Assembly (NCBI GenBank): GCA_031993545.1
Contig: DAMAHZ010000001.1
Span: forward strand, 67,461 to 131,460
Length of the DNA: 64,000 nt
From: UBA1535 sp002323775
Lineage (GTDB): Bacteria > Bacillota > Clostridia > Tissierellales > Sedimentibacteraceae
Direction of reading: 5' to 3'
Shown here: positions 8,849-18,514 of the stretch, in pieces
Numbering within the stretch: position 1 is the stretch's first letter
Layout: the number at the start of each line of letters is the position of its first letter
Translations under genes and position numbers: made by a program
The notes under the pieces: generated by a model
Databases searched by the model: none
Seen by the model: only the letters and a program-made list of their open reading frames with translations
Told to the model about the DNA's origin: nothing

Positions 8849-9619
8849 ATGTTTATGATAGACCTAAACAGCGATTTAGGTGAGGGCTTTGGGGATTATA
8901 CTATAGGTATGGATAGTGAAATCCTAAAATACGTTTCATCTGCTAATATTGCCTGCGGATGGCATGCAGGTGATCCTGTAATAATGAACGCAACTGTCAA
9001 AATAGCTAAAGAAATGAAAGTTGCTGTCGGAGCACATCCCGGTTACAACGATTTAATGGGTTTTGGCAGAAGAAATATGAGTTTAAGCTTTAACGAGCTG
9101 AAAATGTATGTTAAATATCAGTTAGGTGCCATTATGGCTATATCTGAAGTTTATGGTATTAAAATTCAACATCTTAAGCCCCACGGTGCTATGTATAATG
9201 CAGCCGCAGTAAATTACGACTATGCAAGAGCAATAAGTGAGGCTATTTATGAAGTTGATAAAAATATAATTTTACTCGGTCTTGCAAACTCTGAAATGAT
9301 AACTGCCGGAAAGGCAGCAGGCATAAAGACAGCAAATGAAGTGTTTGCTGACAGAGCATATATGGATGATGGCACATTAGTTCCTCGAAATATGACCGGA
9401 GCCATCATAACAGATTCTGATTTTGTAATAAAAAGAGCGGTTAAAATGATTAAGCATGGAACAGTAGAAAGTATAAACGGAAAAACTGTCAGTATAAAAG
9501 CTGATTCTATCTGTGTACATGGCGACAATCTTAAAGCTGTGGAATTTGTTAAAAAAATCAGAGCATCTTTTGAATCAGAAAACATAAAAATTAAAAATTT
9601 AAGTGAAATAATCACTTAG
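8849..9619 (+). CDS. pxpA: 5-oxoprolinase subunit PxpA (LamB/YcsF family)
   Basis: The protein begins MIDLNSDLGEGFG two residues after the start and contains ANIACGWHAGDP and VGAHPGYNDLMGFGRR, the invariant LamB/YcsF motifs. At 256 residues it has the normal length. With PxpB and PxpC it carries out ATP-dependent ring opening of 5-oxoproline (pyroglutamate) to glutamate in the cytoplasm. GAGGTG at 8835-8840 sets the ATG at 8849. The partner genes are about 1.5 kb away on the other strand (11152-12936), next to pcp. A MATE transporter gene follows on the same strand. Confidence 0.95.
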   Translation: MFMIDLNSDLGEGFGDYTIGMDSEILKYVSSANIACGWHAGDPVIMNATVKIAKEMKVAVGAHPGYNDLMGFGRRNMSLSFNELKMYVKYQLGAIMAISEVYGIKIQHLKPHGAMYNAAAVNYDYARAISEAIYEVDKNIILLGLANSEMITAGKAAGIKTANEVFADRAYMDDGTLVPRNMTGAIITDSDFVIKRAVKMIKHGTVESINGKTVSIKADSICVHGDNLKAVEFVKKIRASFESENIKIKNLSEIIT

Positions 9620-9663
9620 ACACAAATTATATTGACTTAATATCAGAAAGGAAACATTTTTTT

Positions 9664-11019
9664 ATGAAGAAGTTTTTTGCACCCTTTAGTTTTTACAAAA
9701 AGGCAGGATCAATCGCCGTTCCTTTAGCACTTCAATCCATACTTTCATCTAGTATGGGAATAATTGACTCACTCATGGTGTCATGGATAGGCATGGTCAG
9801 TGCAGTCGGTACAGCAGCACAGCTAGATACACTAGCAATCACAGTTTCCTTTGGAGCAATAAGCGGAACGGGAATATTTTGTGCACAATTTTTCGGAGCT
9901 AAAGATCACAGAAATTTAAAAAGAAGCTTCGGTCTGTCATTAGTTCTGTCCTTTAGTGTAGGTTTATTGTTTACGCTGATTTCATCTCTTTTCGGTGCTC
10001 AAATAATAAAGTTTTATTTGAACGACAGCGATGTAATAAGGTATGGCGGCATGTATCTTAATATTGTTAAGTTTTCATTTATTCCGAGTGCATTATCCTT
10101 TGCATTCAGCTATGTGTATCGTGCTATACACAATACAAAAGTACCTTTATTTATAGGCATTATATCTATGGTTACCAATGTACTTTTTAATTATATTTTA
10201 ATCTTTGGTAAATTCGGCTTTCCTGAGATGGGAGTTGAGGGAGCTGCAATTGCTACACTTATGGCACAGTGCTTAGGATTAGCTATACATATTGTTTTTG
10301 CAATCAAAACTAATCAGCCTTTTATGGGAAGCATCAAGGAATTATTTAGCTTTGATACAAAATTTGTAAAGCCTGTTATGAAAAGAGTTTATCCTTTGAT
10401 TTTTAACGAGCTTATGTTTGGATTTGGAAGTACTTTATTTATCAAAGCCTTTGGCTCATTAGGAACAAAATCCATGGACGCATATTATGTAGGAAATAAA
10501 ATAAGTGAGATTTTCTTCTTCGTTGTTATGGGCTTATCCAACGCAACTGCTGTTATAGTCGGCAATACGCTTGGCAGCGGAGATATTGAAAAGGCTAAGG
10601 AGGATGGAAATTACTTTATAGGAATGGCAGGAGTTCTGGCTGTTATATCCACTATATTAATAGTAGTATTTGCCGCTCCGATGGTTTCGGTCTTTGGTCT
10701 TAAAGATGCAAGTGTATTTTCAAATGCCGTAACTATAGTTAGAGTATTTTCCATAAGAATATCCTTAAGGCTGTTTATAGTAATAGTATTTGCTTCTCTT
10801 AGAGCAGGAGGCGACAGCAAGATGCTTACATTCCTAGACAGTGGAATAATGTGGCTTATAGGTCTTCCTTTAGCATTCTTTGCTGTTAATGTTCTTAAAA
10901 TTCAAGAAATCTCTTTGGTATTTTTATTTATTCAATTAGAGCAGCTAGCACGCATGAGCTTAGGACTAATAAGATACAAAAGTGGAAAATGGGCTGTAAA
11001 TCTTACTAAAACCGTGTAA
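9664..11019 (+). CDS. MATE family efflux transporter
   Basis: The 451-residue polytopic protein has the two-bundle MATE layout: LALQSILSSSMGIIDSLMVSWIG near the start, FGFPEMGVEGAAIATLMAQ in the middle and a second bundle from about residue 240. MATE proteins export drugs or metabolites using Na+ or H+ gradients. It follows pxpA by 44 bases, so it may be co-transcribed with the pyroglutamate gene. The substrate is not predictable. A bidirectional terminator separates it from the converging pxpBC gene. Confidence 0.9.
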   Translation: MKKFFAPFSFYKKAGSIAVPLALQSILSSSMGIIDSLMVSWIGMVSAVGTAAQLDTLAITVSFGAISGTGIFCAQFFGAKDHRNLKRSFGLSLVLSFSVGLLFTLISSLFGAQIIKFYLNDSDVIRYGGMYLNIVKFSFIPSALSFAFSYVYRAIHNTKVPLFIGIISMVTNVLFNYILIFGKFGFPEMGVEGAAIATLMAQCLGLAIHIVFAIKTNQPFMGSIKELFSFDTKFVKPVMKRVYPLIFNELMFGFGSTLFIKAFGSLGTKSMDAYYVGNKISEIFFFVVMGLSNATAVIVGNTLGSGDIEKAKEDGNYFIGMAGVLAVISTILIVVFAAPMVSVFGLKDASVFSNAVTIVRVFSIRISLRLFIVIVFASLRAGGDSKMLTFLDSGIMWLIGLPLAFFAVNVLKIQEISLVFLFIQLEQLARMSLGLIRYKSGKWAVNLTKTV

Positions 11020-11029
11020 AAAATATATG

Positions 11030-11066
11030 AAAAATCCGCTAAAAATATTAAGCTTAGCGGATTTTT
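11030..11066. terminator. Terminator after the MATE gene
   Basis: AAAATCCGCTAA pairs with TTAGCGGATTTT and is followed by T residues. The A run on the other side makes it potentially bidirectional for the converging pxpBC gene. Confidence 0.85.
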
Positions 11067-11151
11067 ATATTTAATATATAAAGATATAATTTTTTTCTTT
11101 TAAAATAAAACTGCTTATCTAATTTATGTAGTTTATAAACACTTGGAAAGC

Positions 11152-12936
11152 TTAATCAATCTCATATATTTCTACATCATAATGCTTATTGTTTACTTTT
11201 ACATGATAATGCCTCGAATTAGAATTACTCTCACTAGAAAAGCTTGTCTTTATTCTTTCAAGCTCAGCTAGCTGTTCTATATATAAATCTTGTGCTTTTT
11301 CTATGCTTATTTTTTCAAAGCTTAGCTTATCTCCAGCCTTTGCTTGGGCTATTTTAGGCAAATCAACTGAAATTACATTTGCTATTTTTGCGTAACCTCC
11401 CACAGTTTGCCTGTCTGCAAGCATTATTATCGGTGTTCCGTGCGACGGAACTTGTATTGCACCAAAGGATATTCCGTCAGAGATAATATTGCCGTCCTTT
11501 ACGTGCTGTATTTTTTCTCCCTCAAGCCTACAGCCCATTCTGTCAAATTCATTGGATACAGTGTAGGTACTGCTTAAAAAGCTTTTAATTCCAGTTTCAG
11601 TAAAATAGTTTTCTTGAGGACCCATAACGACCCTTAGCTTTAACGGTTCTTTAGGTATTTGATTATCAGACTTCTCTTTTAAGGATACTTTCCTATGTGC
11701 AAAATTTGCTATGTTAAGCTTAGGATTTTCGAAACCTATCTCATCATTTTTTTCAAGCTTTCTCCCCTTATATCCGCCTATCCCTGCCTTTATATAGGTT
11801 GATTTACTACCCATGACCTTTGGCACATCTAAGCCTCCTGCAAAAGCAATATATGCTCTGCTTCCGGACTTTACTCCTTTAAAGGACAATATATCTCCCT
11901 TATGGCATAAAAGTGCCGTATTCATGCTTACATCAATACCATTTACACTAGGCATAAGATTTGCGCCAGTTATTGCAATTATGTTATCTTCTGCAAATTC
12001 TATAGTAGGACCAAGTATTGTAGCTTCAAGCACAGCCTCATCTGTATCATTATCTACAAGTATGTTAGCTAAGCTTAGAGAGTATATGTCCATTGCTCCC
12101 GATACAGGAACACCAAAGGCTTGATATTGATATCTTCCTCTGTCTTGAATTGTAGTTAGAAAGCCTTGATTTCTAACTATAAAGCCTTTTTTACTTTGAT
12201 AGTTATAATTATCAGTGTTTGAATGACTTGGATAAAGCAATTTATCTTCTTCATTTTGAGCTTTTATTTTATCAAATTCTTCTTGATTTATTGGCTTAAA
12301 TTTTATATATTGTCCGGCTTTTAATAAAATAGGATTTTTTCTATTTATATTAAAAAGCTCTACAGGTGTTTGTCCTATAATCTGCCAGCCGCCCGGAGAG
12401 CTAATCGGATATATGCCTGTTTGTTCTCCGGCTATCCCTACGCTTCCGGCTTCTATTTTTACTCTAGGAGTTTCAAGTCTTGGAGTAGCTATCTTTTTAT
12501 TCATTCCGCCAAGATATGGGAAACCCGGTGTAAATCCAAGCATGTATATGAGATATTCTGGCTCAGAGTGCAAGGATATAACATTTTCTTTGCTTAAATT
12601 ATTATGCTTTGCTACAGCTTCTATATCTATACCCTTTTCATTTCCATACAATACAGGTATTTCCACAATTTCCTTATTATGCTCAAACTCTGAATTAACA
12701 TTTTCAAATAAGTCTCTTAAAAATTTTACAAGTTCTGCATACCTTATTAATTCAGGCTTATAATTTATCAGCAACGCACAATATGATGGTATTGTGTCAA
12801 TAATAGCCTTGTGCTTGCAGTCTGTTAGCATTTTATTAAATTTATTAAGCTTTTTGTTCGTTTCTTCTCTTATCTTATCTCCAAATTTGATAAGCACAGA
12901 GCAGTCTCCTGCTGAAAAAAATTCTTCGCTCCTCAT
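11152..12936 (-). CDS. pxpBC: Fused 5-oxoprolinase subunits PxpB-PxpC
   Basis: The start is ATG at 12936 with GTGAGG upstream; an in-frame GTG seven codons earlier has no ribosome site. The first 215 residues or so match PxpB/KipI (LGFTPGFPYLGGM, TPRLETPRVKIEAGSVGIAG). After a linker with low sequence complexity, residues 245-560 match PxpC/KipA (TIQDRGRYQYQAFGVPVSGA, GISFGAIQVPSHGTPIIMLAD). Separate genes are usual in Bacillus and E. coli; fusions occur elsewhere. The product completes the PxpABC 5-oxoprolinase with PxpA. It lies downstream of pcp on the same strand, so pyroglutamate released by Pcp would feed this enzyme. Confidence 0.92.
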   Translation of the reverse strand: MRSEEFFSAGDCSVLIKFGDKIREETNKKLNKFNKMLTDCKHKAIIDTIPSYCALLINYKPELIRYAELVKFLRDLFENVNSEFEHNKEIVEIPVLYGNEKGIDIEAVAKHNNLSKENVISLHSEPEYLIYMLGFTPGFPYLGGMNKKIATPRLETPRVKIEAGSVGIAGEQTGIYPISSPGGWQIIGQTPVELFNINRKNPILLKAGQYIKFKPINQEEFDKIKAQNEEDKLLYPSHSNTDNYNYQSKKGFIVRNQGFLTTIQDRGRYQYQAFGVPVSGAMDIYSLSLANILVDNDTDEAVLEATILGPTIEFAEDNIIAITGANLMPSVNGIDVSMNTALLCHKGDILSFKGVKSGSRAYIAFAGGLDVPKVMGSKSTYIKAGIGGYKGRKLEKNDEIGFENPKLNIANFAHRKVSLKEKSDNQIPKEPLKLRVVMGPQENYFTETGIKSFLSSTYTVSNEFDRMGCRLEGEKIQHVKDGNIISDGISFGAIQVPSHGTPIIMLADRQTVGGYAKIANVISVDLPKIAQAKAGDKLSFEKISIEKAQDLYIEQLAELERIKTSFSSESNSNSRHYHVKVNNKHYDVEIYEID

Positions 12937-13009
12937 TTTAACCTCACACGATGCCACTTTGCGACATCATAAGCAGATGCAAAGTGCTTTCTATGTTATT
13001 CTGAATTTA

Positions 13010-13654
13010 TTACATCGTAGTACCCATTGCTTCTTTAGTATCTAATTCATTATCTACTATTGCTTCTATTGCATGTTCTAAACCTTTGGCAATCGTCTGA
13101 ACAGGCATGCTCGCTATGTTGTTTGCTTTGTTTGCCACCTGCTCTGTTGCATATGGCACATGTATAAAGCCTCCCTTTACATGAGGATATTTCTTTTCTA
13201 ATATGTATAATAAAGAATACATTAAATCATTGCAAACATATGAGCCTGCTGTGTATGACAAATGAGATGGTATACCGTTTTTCCTCACATTATCTACCAT
13301 AGCCTTTATCGGTATAGTAGCAAAGTATGCGTTTTGACCGTCCTCTTTTATTTTCTCATCTATAGGCTGATTTCCGTCATTATCAGGTATAGGAGCTTCT
13401 CTTAAATTAATTCCTATCCTCTCAATCGATATACAAGACCTTCCGCCTGCCTGACCTACACATACTACAGCATCAGGTCTGTGTTTTTCAATTGCCTTTT
13501 CTACTTCTTCGCTTGCTCTGCCAAAAACTGTAGGTATTTCAATTTTTATTATCTCTGCTCCCTTTATGTTTTCAGGCAAAAGCTTCACTGCCTCATATGC
13601 AGGATTTACAGTTTCTCCTCCGAATGGATCAAACCCTGTTACTAAAATTTTCAT
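13010..13654 (-). CDS. pcp: Pyrrolidone-carboxylate peptidase (pyroglutamyl peptidase I)
   Basis: The 214-residue protein opens MKILVTGFDPFGG, the family C15 signature. The catalytic triad is visible as Glu78 (SIERIG), Cys141 (GSYVCND) and His165 (GFIHVP). It removes N-terminal pyroglutamate from peptides in the cytoplasm. It sits 73 bases upstream of the pxpBC start, with an inverted repeat in the spacer (GCACTTTGC and GCAAAGTGGC), and forms a salvage route: peptide, pyroglutamate, then glutamate. Confidence 0.95.
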   Translation of the reverse strand: MKILVTGFDPFGGETVNPAYEAVKLLPENIKGAEIIKIEIPTVFGRASEEVEKAIEKHRPDAVVCVGQAGGRSCISIERIGINLREAPIPDNDGNQPIDEKIKEDGQNAYFATIPIKAMVDNVRKNGIPSHLSYTAGSYVCNDLMYSLLYILEKKYPHVKGGFIHVPYATEQVANKANNIASMPVQTIAKGLEHAIEAIVDNELDTKEAMGTTM

Positions 13655-13729
13655 CTTTTACTCACTTTCCTCTCTCTAATACTTGTAGTATAAAAATTTA
13701 ATTTTTATATTTTTTTATAAATAACTTTC

Positions 13730-14707
13730 TTAAAATCTAAGGTCTTTTCCAAAGAACTTGAAGATTGCAAATTCATTGAAAATTCTTGAAATTATTCTGT
13801 CCGAATAGACTAAAGCCAGGTCAGCTAGTGGTAGATTTGTTGATATTATAGTCTTTCTATCTGATATCATTCTAGCATTTATTATGTTGAAAAGCTCTGA
13901 GTTCGTGAAGGAATTATTTAGCTCTGTTCCCAAATCATCTATTATCAATAAATCACATTCAAACAAATAGTTATAGTTTTCCTTATTTATCCCTGCTTCT
14001 TCTGTCTTCTTGAATTTATGCTCCTCTATTACCTCTATGAGATTAGATGCTGTCTGATAAATAACAGTTTTTCCTTTTTCTATAAGCTCTGAGGCTATGC
14101 AGTTGCACATAAAAGTTTTACCTACTCCAGTTGTTCCATGAAATAGCAAACTTGGTGATTCTCTGCTGAAATTTAGACAGAAATTGCCACAAGCTTCTAG
14201 TATGTTTTTCATATTCTGCTTAGGACTTAGCTTTTCTTCCTTAAATTTTTCAGCGCTGAACACACCTATATCAAATAGATTGAAATTCTCTTTTTGTAGT
14301 CTATACTTAATATTTGACATATCGTAAAGATTTTCTATAATTTTTTGCTTGTAGCATTTGCATTTTTCCTGTGAGGATGTATATCCAGTATCTTCGCACT
14401 CTTTACATTCAAAAACAGGCTTAAAATCGTCTTCTGTCAAGCTATTTTGCTTTAAAACTAATTTTTTTTCTTCTCTATATCCATCTAATTTACTTCGTAC
14501 TTTGGTGATTTCTTCCTCGAAATTTTCCGGCTTTAATAATACTACTTTAGAAAGCTCTATGCCTGTTAAAGCTATTTGTTTATCAAGCTCCTCAAGCATT
14601 GGCAAAGCCTTATATATATCCTCTTTTCTCCTCTGTGCCTCGTTAAATGCTCTGTGTCTTTTTTGGTCGTATTCATCTCTTATTTTCCTTAATAATATAT
14701 CTTTCAT
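13730..14707 (-). CDS. DnaC/DnaI-type helicase loader ATPase
   Basis: The 325-residue AAA+ protein has Walker A GTTGVGKT (about residue 189), Walker B LLIIDDLG and the sensor region IISTNLPL. A cysteine cluster at about residues 97-110 (CKECEDTGYTSSQEKCKC) gives a putative zinc site, as in DnaI. It loads the replicative helicase at origins and restarting forks. GGAGGAATAGT precedes the ATG, and the DnaD-domain gene ends just upstream, so the pair forms an operon. Confidence 0.9.
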   Translation of the reverse strand: MKDILLRKIRDEYDQKRHRAFNEAQRRKEDIYKALPMLEELDKQIALTGIELSKVVLLKPENFEEEITKVRSKLDGYREEKKLVLKQNSLTEDDFKPVFECKECEDTGYTSSQEKCKCYKQKIIENLYDMSNIKYRLQKENFNLFDIGVFSAEKFKEEKLSPKQNMKNILEACGNFCLNFSRESPSLLFHGTTGVGKTFMCNCIASELIEKGKTVIYQTASNLIEVIEEHKFKKTEEAGINKENYNYLFECDLLIIDDLGTELNNSFTNSELFNIINARMISDRKTIISTNLPLADLALVYSDRIISRIFNEFAIFKFFGKDLRF

Positions 14708-14708
14708 A

Positions 14709-15812
14709 CTATTCCTCCGCTGGGACAGGTATTCCTAGTTTTTCGAGCTTCTTTTTCAAATTTCTCTGAGCTATTTCTTCCATTTCTTTTTCACTGTATT
14801 CTGAAAATGTTTGTTCAAAATTGTGAAATTTATTCTTTGTGCCTTGTGATGGTTTTTTCTCTGTTGGTGTATCCTTTTTAGCTACTGATTTTCTGTCATC
14901 AACTATATCCTCTGGTGTCTTAAAGCCTTTTTCATACCATTTCTCTAGTATAGCATCAAAATAGCTTATATTTGGACTCGATATTTTTGTGGAATTTTCT
15001 AAAGCCTTTAACACCATTTCCTTTGAAAACCCAAAATCATCAAACCATTTATCAATGGTAGTCATTTCTCCCTCAGTTAATGCTCTATTCATAAAGCCTA
15101 AGGATTGAGATATTCTCGAATATATGAAATATCTCTCCTCCTTTGTTTCTAAAAATTCTGCAAGTGTGTCCAAATCTGTTACTCCTGCTCTATTCCAAGC
15201 CGCTATTGTTTTTTCAATATAGCTCATGCTTCTTTTTTTCTTGTTGTTTACGCAGTAGGAAAATGCTTGAATTATCATCTCTGGGCTTAAATCGTATTGT
15301 CTTTGCCACTGATTAATTTTTCTTTTATCGCTTATATTTACAAACTTTCCAAAAATCCTTTCAATCTCCTTGTGCATTTGAACAAATTCTTCATCTTTGT
15401 TTAATTCAATCAAATCGTTGTTATTTACGTAACTTTTATTTTCCTTTGATAATGAAGGCAATGACGAAGATGCTGATAAATGCTTATATATCTTGTCCAC
15501 ATAAAGTTGTTTTAAATTCATGAATTCTACGCTATAATTATATTCATCCTCAGCCTTATATTTTTTTACTATACCTTGAGACTCCCAAAAGGTCCATGCG
15601 TTCAAAACATCTGACAAAGGAATTTTTAAATTCTTCGCTATGGTTTCGTTGTTAAAGCTGCTTGAATTCTCTTTATCATTGGCATACTTATATCCAAGCA
15701 AGTACACCTTTACATATGTTCCATCGGCCAAAGGCATGAAATCAGTTATAAATATGTTTTCAACAGGGGTATCCTGCAAATCTATTTTAATTTCTTCTAA
15801 AAAATAATTCAT
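14709..15812 (-). CDS. DnaD-domain primosomal protein
   Basis: The 367-residue protein has an N-terminal winged-helix part (about 1-110) and two DnaD/DnaB_2 repeats. The first is near IERIFGKFVNISDKRKINQW to IEKTIAAWNRAGV (about 145-215). The second is near LTEGEMTTIDKWFDDFG to ILEKWYEKGF (about 235-300). A charged C-terminal tail follows. Proteins of this kind act with the DnaC/DnaI loader in primosome assembly, and the next gene is that loader. No phage genes are nearby, so these look like the chromosomal copies. Confidence 0.88.
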   Translation of the reverse strand: MNYFLEEIKIDLQDTPVENIFITDFMPLADGTYVKVYLLGYKYANDKENSSSFNNETIAKNLKIPLSDVLNAWTFWESQGIVKKYKAEDEYNYSVEFMNLKQLYVDKIYKHLSASSSLPSLSKENKSYVNNNDLIELNKDEEFVQMHKEIERIFGKFVNISDKRKINQWQRQYDLSPEMIIQAFSYCVNNKKKRSMSYIEKTIAAWNRAGVTDLDTLAEFLETKEERYFIYSRISQSLGFMNRALTEGEMTTIDKWFDDFGFSKEMVLKALENSTKISSPNISYFDAILEKWYEKGFKTPEDIVDDRKSVAKKDTPTEKKPSQGTKNKFHNFEQTFSEYSEKEMEEIAQRNLKKKLEKLGIPVPAEE

Positions 15813-15950
15813 AAATTTCTCCTAACTGCATATAATATATGTAACCTTTTTAATAAAAAGATTTTATAATATTTTATTCCTTATTTTGTGTGAATTTAGT
15901 AGTGTCCAAGCTTGATAGAAAATTTAGGAAAACATTTCACCAAAAAACTA

Positions 15951-15979
15951 TTGACAATAAAAAAAAATTGTAATATAAT
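15951..15979 (+). promoter_or_regulatory. Sigma-A-type promoter of the M23 hydrolase gene
   Basis: TTGACA (15951-15956), 17 bases, TATAAT (15974-15979). This is a textbook promoter. It implies a 5' untranslated leader of about 180 bases before the gene at 16164. Confidence 0.8.
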
Positions 15980-15985
15980 TGTAAC

Positions 15986-16163
15986 ATTCAACCGACGAAT
16001 AAATGTTATCCCAATTAGTTACTCTAATTATATCAGAAATTTCTAAAAAGTAAAATTACAAAAATTTATTATTTTGAGATTAGAGTAAATAATACTGATC
16101 TTTTTAAAAACCTTATGGTTCTTAATTTTGAGATAAGTACAATAAAAAATTAGGAAGTGAATT
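15986..16163 (+). promoter_or_regulatory. Long untranslated leader of the wall-hydrolase gene
   Basis: No gene is seen in 15813-16163. Downstream of the promoter, TTACTCTAAT (16019-16028) and ATTAGAGTAA (16079-16088) form a perfect 10-bp inverted repeat about 50 bases apart, and AACCTTATGGTT forms a small hairpin further on. The segment ATTTTGAGAT occurs twice. The structure is suggestive, but I cannot match it to a known riboswitch class. Confidence 0.4.
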
Positions 16164-17798
16164 ATGAAAAACCAAAAAACAAATAATCAAAAAAATACTG
16201 AAAAAGAAGACAATTCGAAAAATAAACTTACAGAAAAAGATAAAACAATTATTACTAAAAATGCTAAATATGTATTGGTAGCTAAAAATAATGAAGTTAA
16301 AAAGAAAACTGAATCTAAAAAGAAAGCAAGTGTTTTAGCTGAAAGAAAGGATTCTTTAATTTCAAAATCAAATGATTTTTTTAAAAACATTAAATTACCA
16401 AAATTCGTATTAAAATATAAAGCTCACAGTATTAACGCTGTCTGCTTAGCTCTTGTTTCTGTATTGTTATTATCCGGATTTTCTATGTTTGACTCATTAT
16501 CGGCTACGCCTAGCCTTAACAGCTACTATAGTGCTAAGAGCTACACACTTTTTATAGACGATAAAGAAATCGGAACTGTAAGAGAGCGAGAAACGGTTGA
16601 CATTGCAATTAAGAAATTAGAGAATGAGTATAGAAATAAAAACAACACAGAATCAGTAGTTACTTCATCTGTAAGATTAGTTGAATCAAATGCAAATGAC
16701 AGCGAACTGATTTCAAATGTTAAATTAAACTCATCTTTAAGGTCAAAGCTTAATATCAAGTCACAAGGATATGCTCTATCTGTAAATGGTGAAGTAATAG
16801 GGGTTTTAAGATCTAAAGAAGAAGCAAACGACTTAATAAATAGTGTTAAGGATTATTTTACTTCAAAATATGAACAAGATCAAATTATCAGTGCTGAGTT
16901 TAGTGAAAACATTTCAATTGAAGCTATTACTGTAGCTAATGATAAAATTGATGATAAGGATAAATTATTAGAGTATATATTGATTGGTACTGATGAAAAG
17001 GTATCTTATACTGTTCAAAAAGGTGACACTTATTGGGATATAGCTATTAAAAACAAAATGACTGTAGAAGATTTAATGGCTGCAAACCCAAGTGCTAAAG
17101 AAGATAAATTAATGCCTGGTGATGATCTTAGTTTGGTAGTTCCAAAGCCTTTCATTAATGTAAACATAGAACGCAAGCTTATTGTAGAAGAAAAGATAAA
17201 GTATGGAACTGAAACACAAAAGGTTTCGTACATGTATTCAGATGAAAAAAAGGTAAAAAAAGCCGGAGTTTATGGTAAGGATGATGTTGAATACATCATA
17301 ACTGAGCAAAATGGTATAGAGATAGGTCGTAAGGAAGTTTCAAGAAGCACTAAAACTCAGCCGCAAAATGAGGTTGTTTTAGTAGGAACTCAAGATCCAC
17401 CACCAAAAGTAGGATCTGGAACATTTATAAAACCTCTTTCTAGTTATACTATTAGTTCAGCTTATGGTTCAAGAAGCGGAGGTTTCCACAGAGGGCTTGA
17501 TATGGCAACAAAGTCAGGCACTGATATAAAAGCTGCTGATGGTGGTACTGTAACTTATTCAGGATGGTATGGTCAATACGGGTACATGGTAGAAATAAGT
17601 CATGGTGGCGGATGGACTACAATTTATGCTCATTGCAGCAAATTGTATGTTAAGACCGGAGACAAAGTTTATCAAGGTCAAGTAATATCTGCCGTTGGAA
17701 GCACTGGTCAAAGCACTGGACCACATTTACACTTTGAAGTAAGAAAATATAAAGCTACCCAAAATCCTGCAAGCTATTTAGGTAAACAATATAAATAA
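16164..17798 (+). CDS. M23 peptidoglycan endopeptidase with LysM and G5 domains
   Basis: The 544-residue protein has a Lys-rich cytoplasmic N terminus, one membrane span (about 91-112, AVCLALVSVLLLSGF), and an extracytoplasmic part. This holds a LysM (TVQKGDTYWDIAIKNKMTVE, about 282-325), a G5 domain (KLIVEEKIKYGTETQK, about 333-410) and a C-terminal M23 peptidase (about 430-540). Zinc ligands are visible in FHRGLD (His442, Asp446) and HLHF (His523). It should cut peptide cross-links in the wall during growth or spore development. AGGAAG precedes the ATG. It is transcribed alone from a strong promoter with a long leader. Confidence 0.93.
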   Translation: MKNQKTNNQKNTEKEDNSKNKLTEKDKTIITKNAKYVLVAKNNEVKKKTESKKKASVLAERKDSLISKSNDFFKNIKLPKFVLKYKAHSINAVCLALVSVLLLSGFSMFDSLSATPSLNSYYSAKSYTLFIDDKEIGTVRERETVDIAIKKLENEYRNKNNTESVVTSSVRLVESNANDSELISNVKLNSSLRSKLNIKSQGYALSVNGEVIGVLRSKEEANDLINSVKDYFTSKYEQDQIISAEFSENISIEAITVANDKIDDKDKLLEYILIGTDEKVSYTVQKGDTYWDIAIKNKMTVEDLMAANPSAKEDKLMPGDDLSLVVPKPFINVNIERKLIVEEKIKYGTETQKVSYMYSDEKKVKKAGVYGKDDVEYIITEQNGIEIGRKEVSRSTKTQPQNEVVLVGTQDPPPKVGSGTFIKPLSSYTISSAYGSRSGGFHRGLDMATKSGTDIKAADGGTVTYSGWYGQYGYMVEISHGGGWTTIYAHCSKLYVKTGDKVYQGQVISAVGSTGQSTGPHLHFEVRKYKATQNPASYLGKQYK

Positions 17799-17817
17799 AA
17801 ACCAACAAAAGACAATA

Positions 17818-17844
17818 TGCGCATTGAATACACAATGCGCTTTT
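17818..17844 (+). terminator. Terminator after the M23 gene
   Basis: GCGCATTG pairs with CAATGCGC around a six-base loop, followed by TTTT. Confidence 0.8.
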
Positions 17845-17963
17845 AGTTTGCGAAAATTTACAATTATACATAATATTTCGTTTTTATTAATTTAAAATTT
17901 ATGTTATTATATAAATGTTGTTATTATTTTATGATTTTAAATAAAATTGAAAGGAAGAAAATA

Positions 17964-18455
17964 TTGAAAATTATTGATTATAGATTTACAAATATTGCTG
18001 AAGAAGTAATCTCGCATCATGAATATGGGCAAACAAAGCTTATTAAACATCATAGTGAGAGTAGTGTATACGAGCATAGTGTAAAAGTTGCATACTATTC
18101 GTATTTGATTGCATATAAAAGTAATTTGGATTGGAAATCATGTATAAGAGGAGCATTGCTTCACGACTTTCATTTATATAAATTTAATAAGAGAAGCAGT
18201 ATTGGTATAATAAAGGACTCTATAAATCATGCGATAAATCATCCTAAAATTGCCTTTAAAAACGCTTCAAAATACTTTGAACTTAATAGCAAGGAAAAGG
18301 ACATAATAGTTGGACACATGTTTCCGTTTGGTATGCCTAAATCTCCGGAGGCATGGATTGTGAGCTTTGTAGATAAGTATATAGCTATTTTTGAATATTG
18401 CAGTAACGCTAAACAACTAATAATTAAAAACTGGAAGAAAGCCTTCGCTAAGTAA
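17964..18455 (+). CDS. HD-domain phosphohydrolase-like protein
   Basis: I start at TTG 17964, which follows AAAGGAAG by six bases; an ATG at 17931 and one at 17901 in the same frame lack ribosome sites. The protein (163 residues) has the HD signature: an upstream histidine (VYEHSVKVAYY), the paired His-Asp in ALLHDFHLYKF, and a later Asp in VSFVDKYIA. HD proteins are metal-dependent phosphohydrolases acting on nucleotides or phosphoesters. It is short, has no partner domain and stands alone, so the substrate is unknown. Confidence 0.8.
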   Translation: MKIIDYRFTNIAEEVISHHEYGQTKLIKHHSESSVYEHSVKVAYYSYLIAYKSNLDWKSCIRGALLHDFHLYKFNKRSSIGIIKDSINHAINHPKIAFKNASKYFELNSKEKDIIVGHMFPFGMPKSPEAWIVSFVDKYIAIFEYCSNAKQLIIKNWKKAFAK

Positions 18456-18514
18456 AATTTTTTAGTCCTATCGCTTGCTCTGCAAATAAATTAGATAATG
18501 TTTAAATTAAAAGA

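Noticed and set aside
16019..16088. Cyclic di-AMP riboswitch before the M23 gene
   Set aside because: The position is right, but I could not find the conserved sequence blocks of that class, so only a structured leader is reported.
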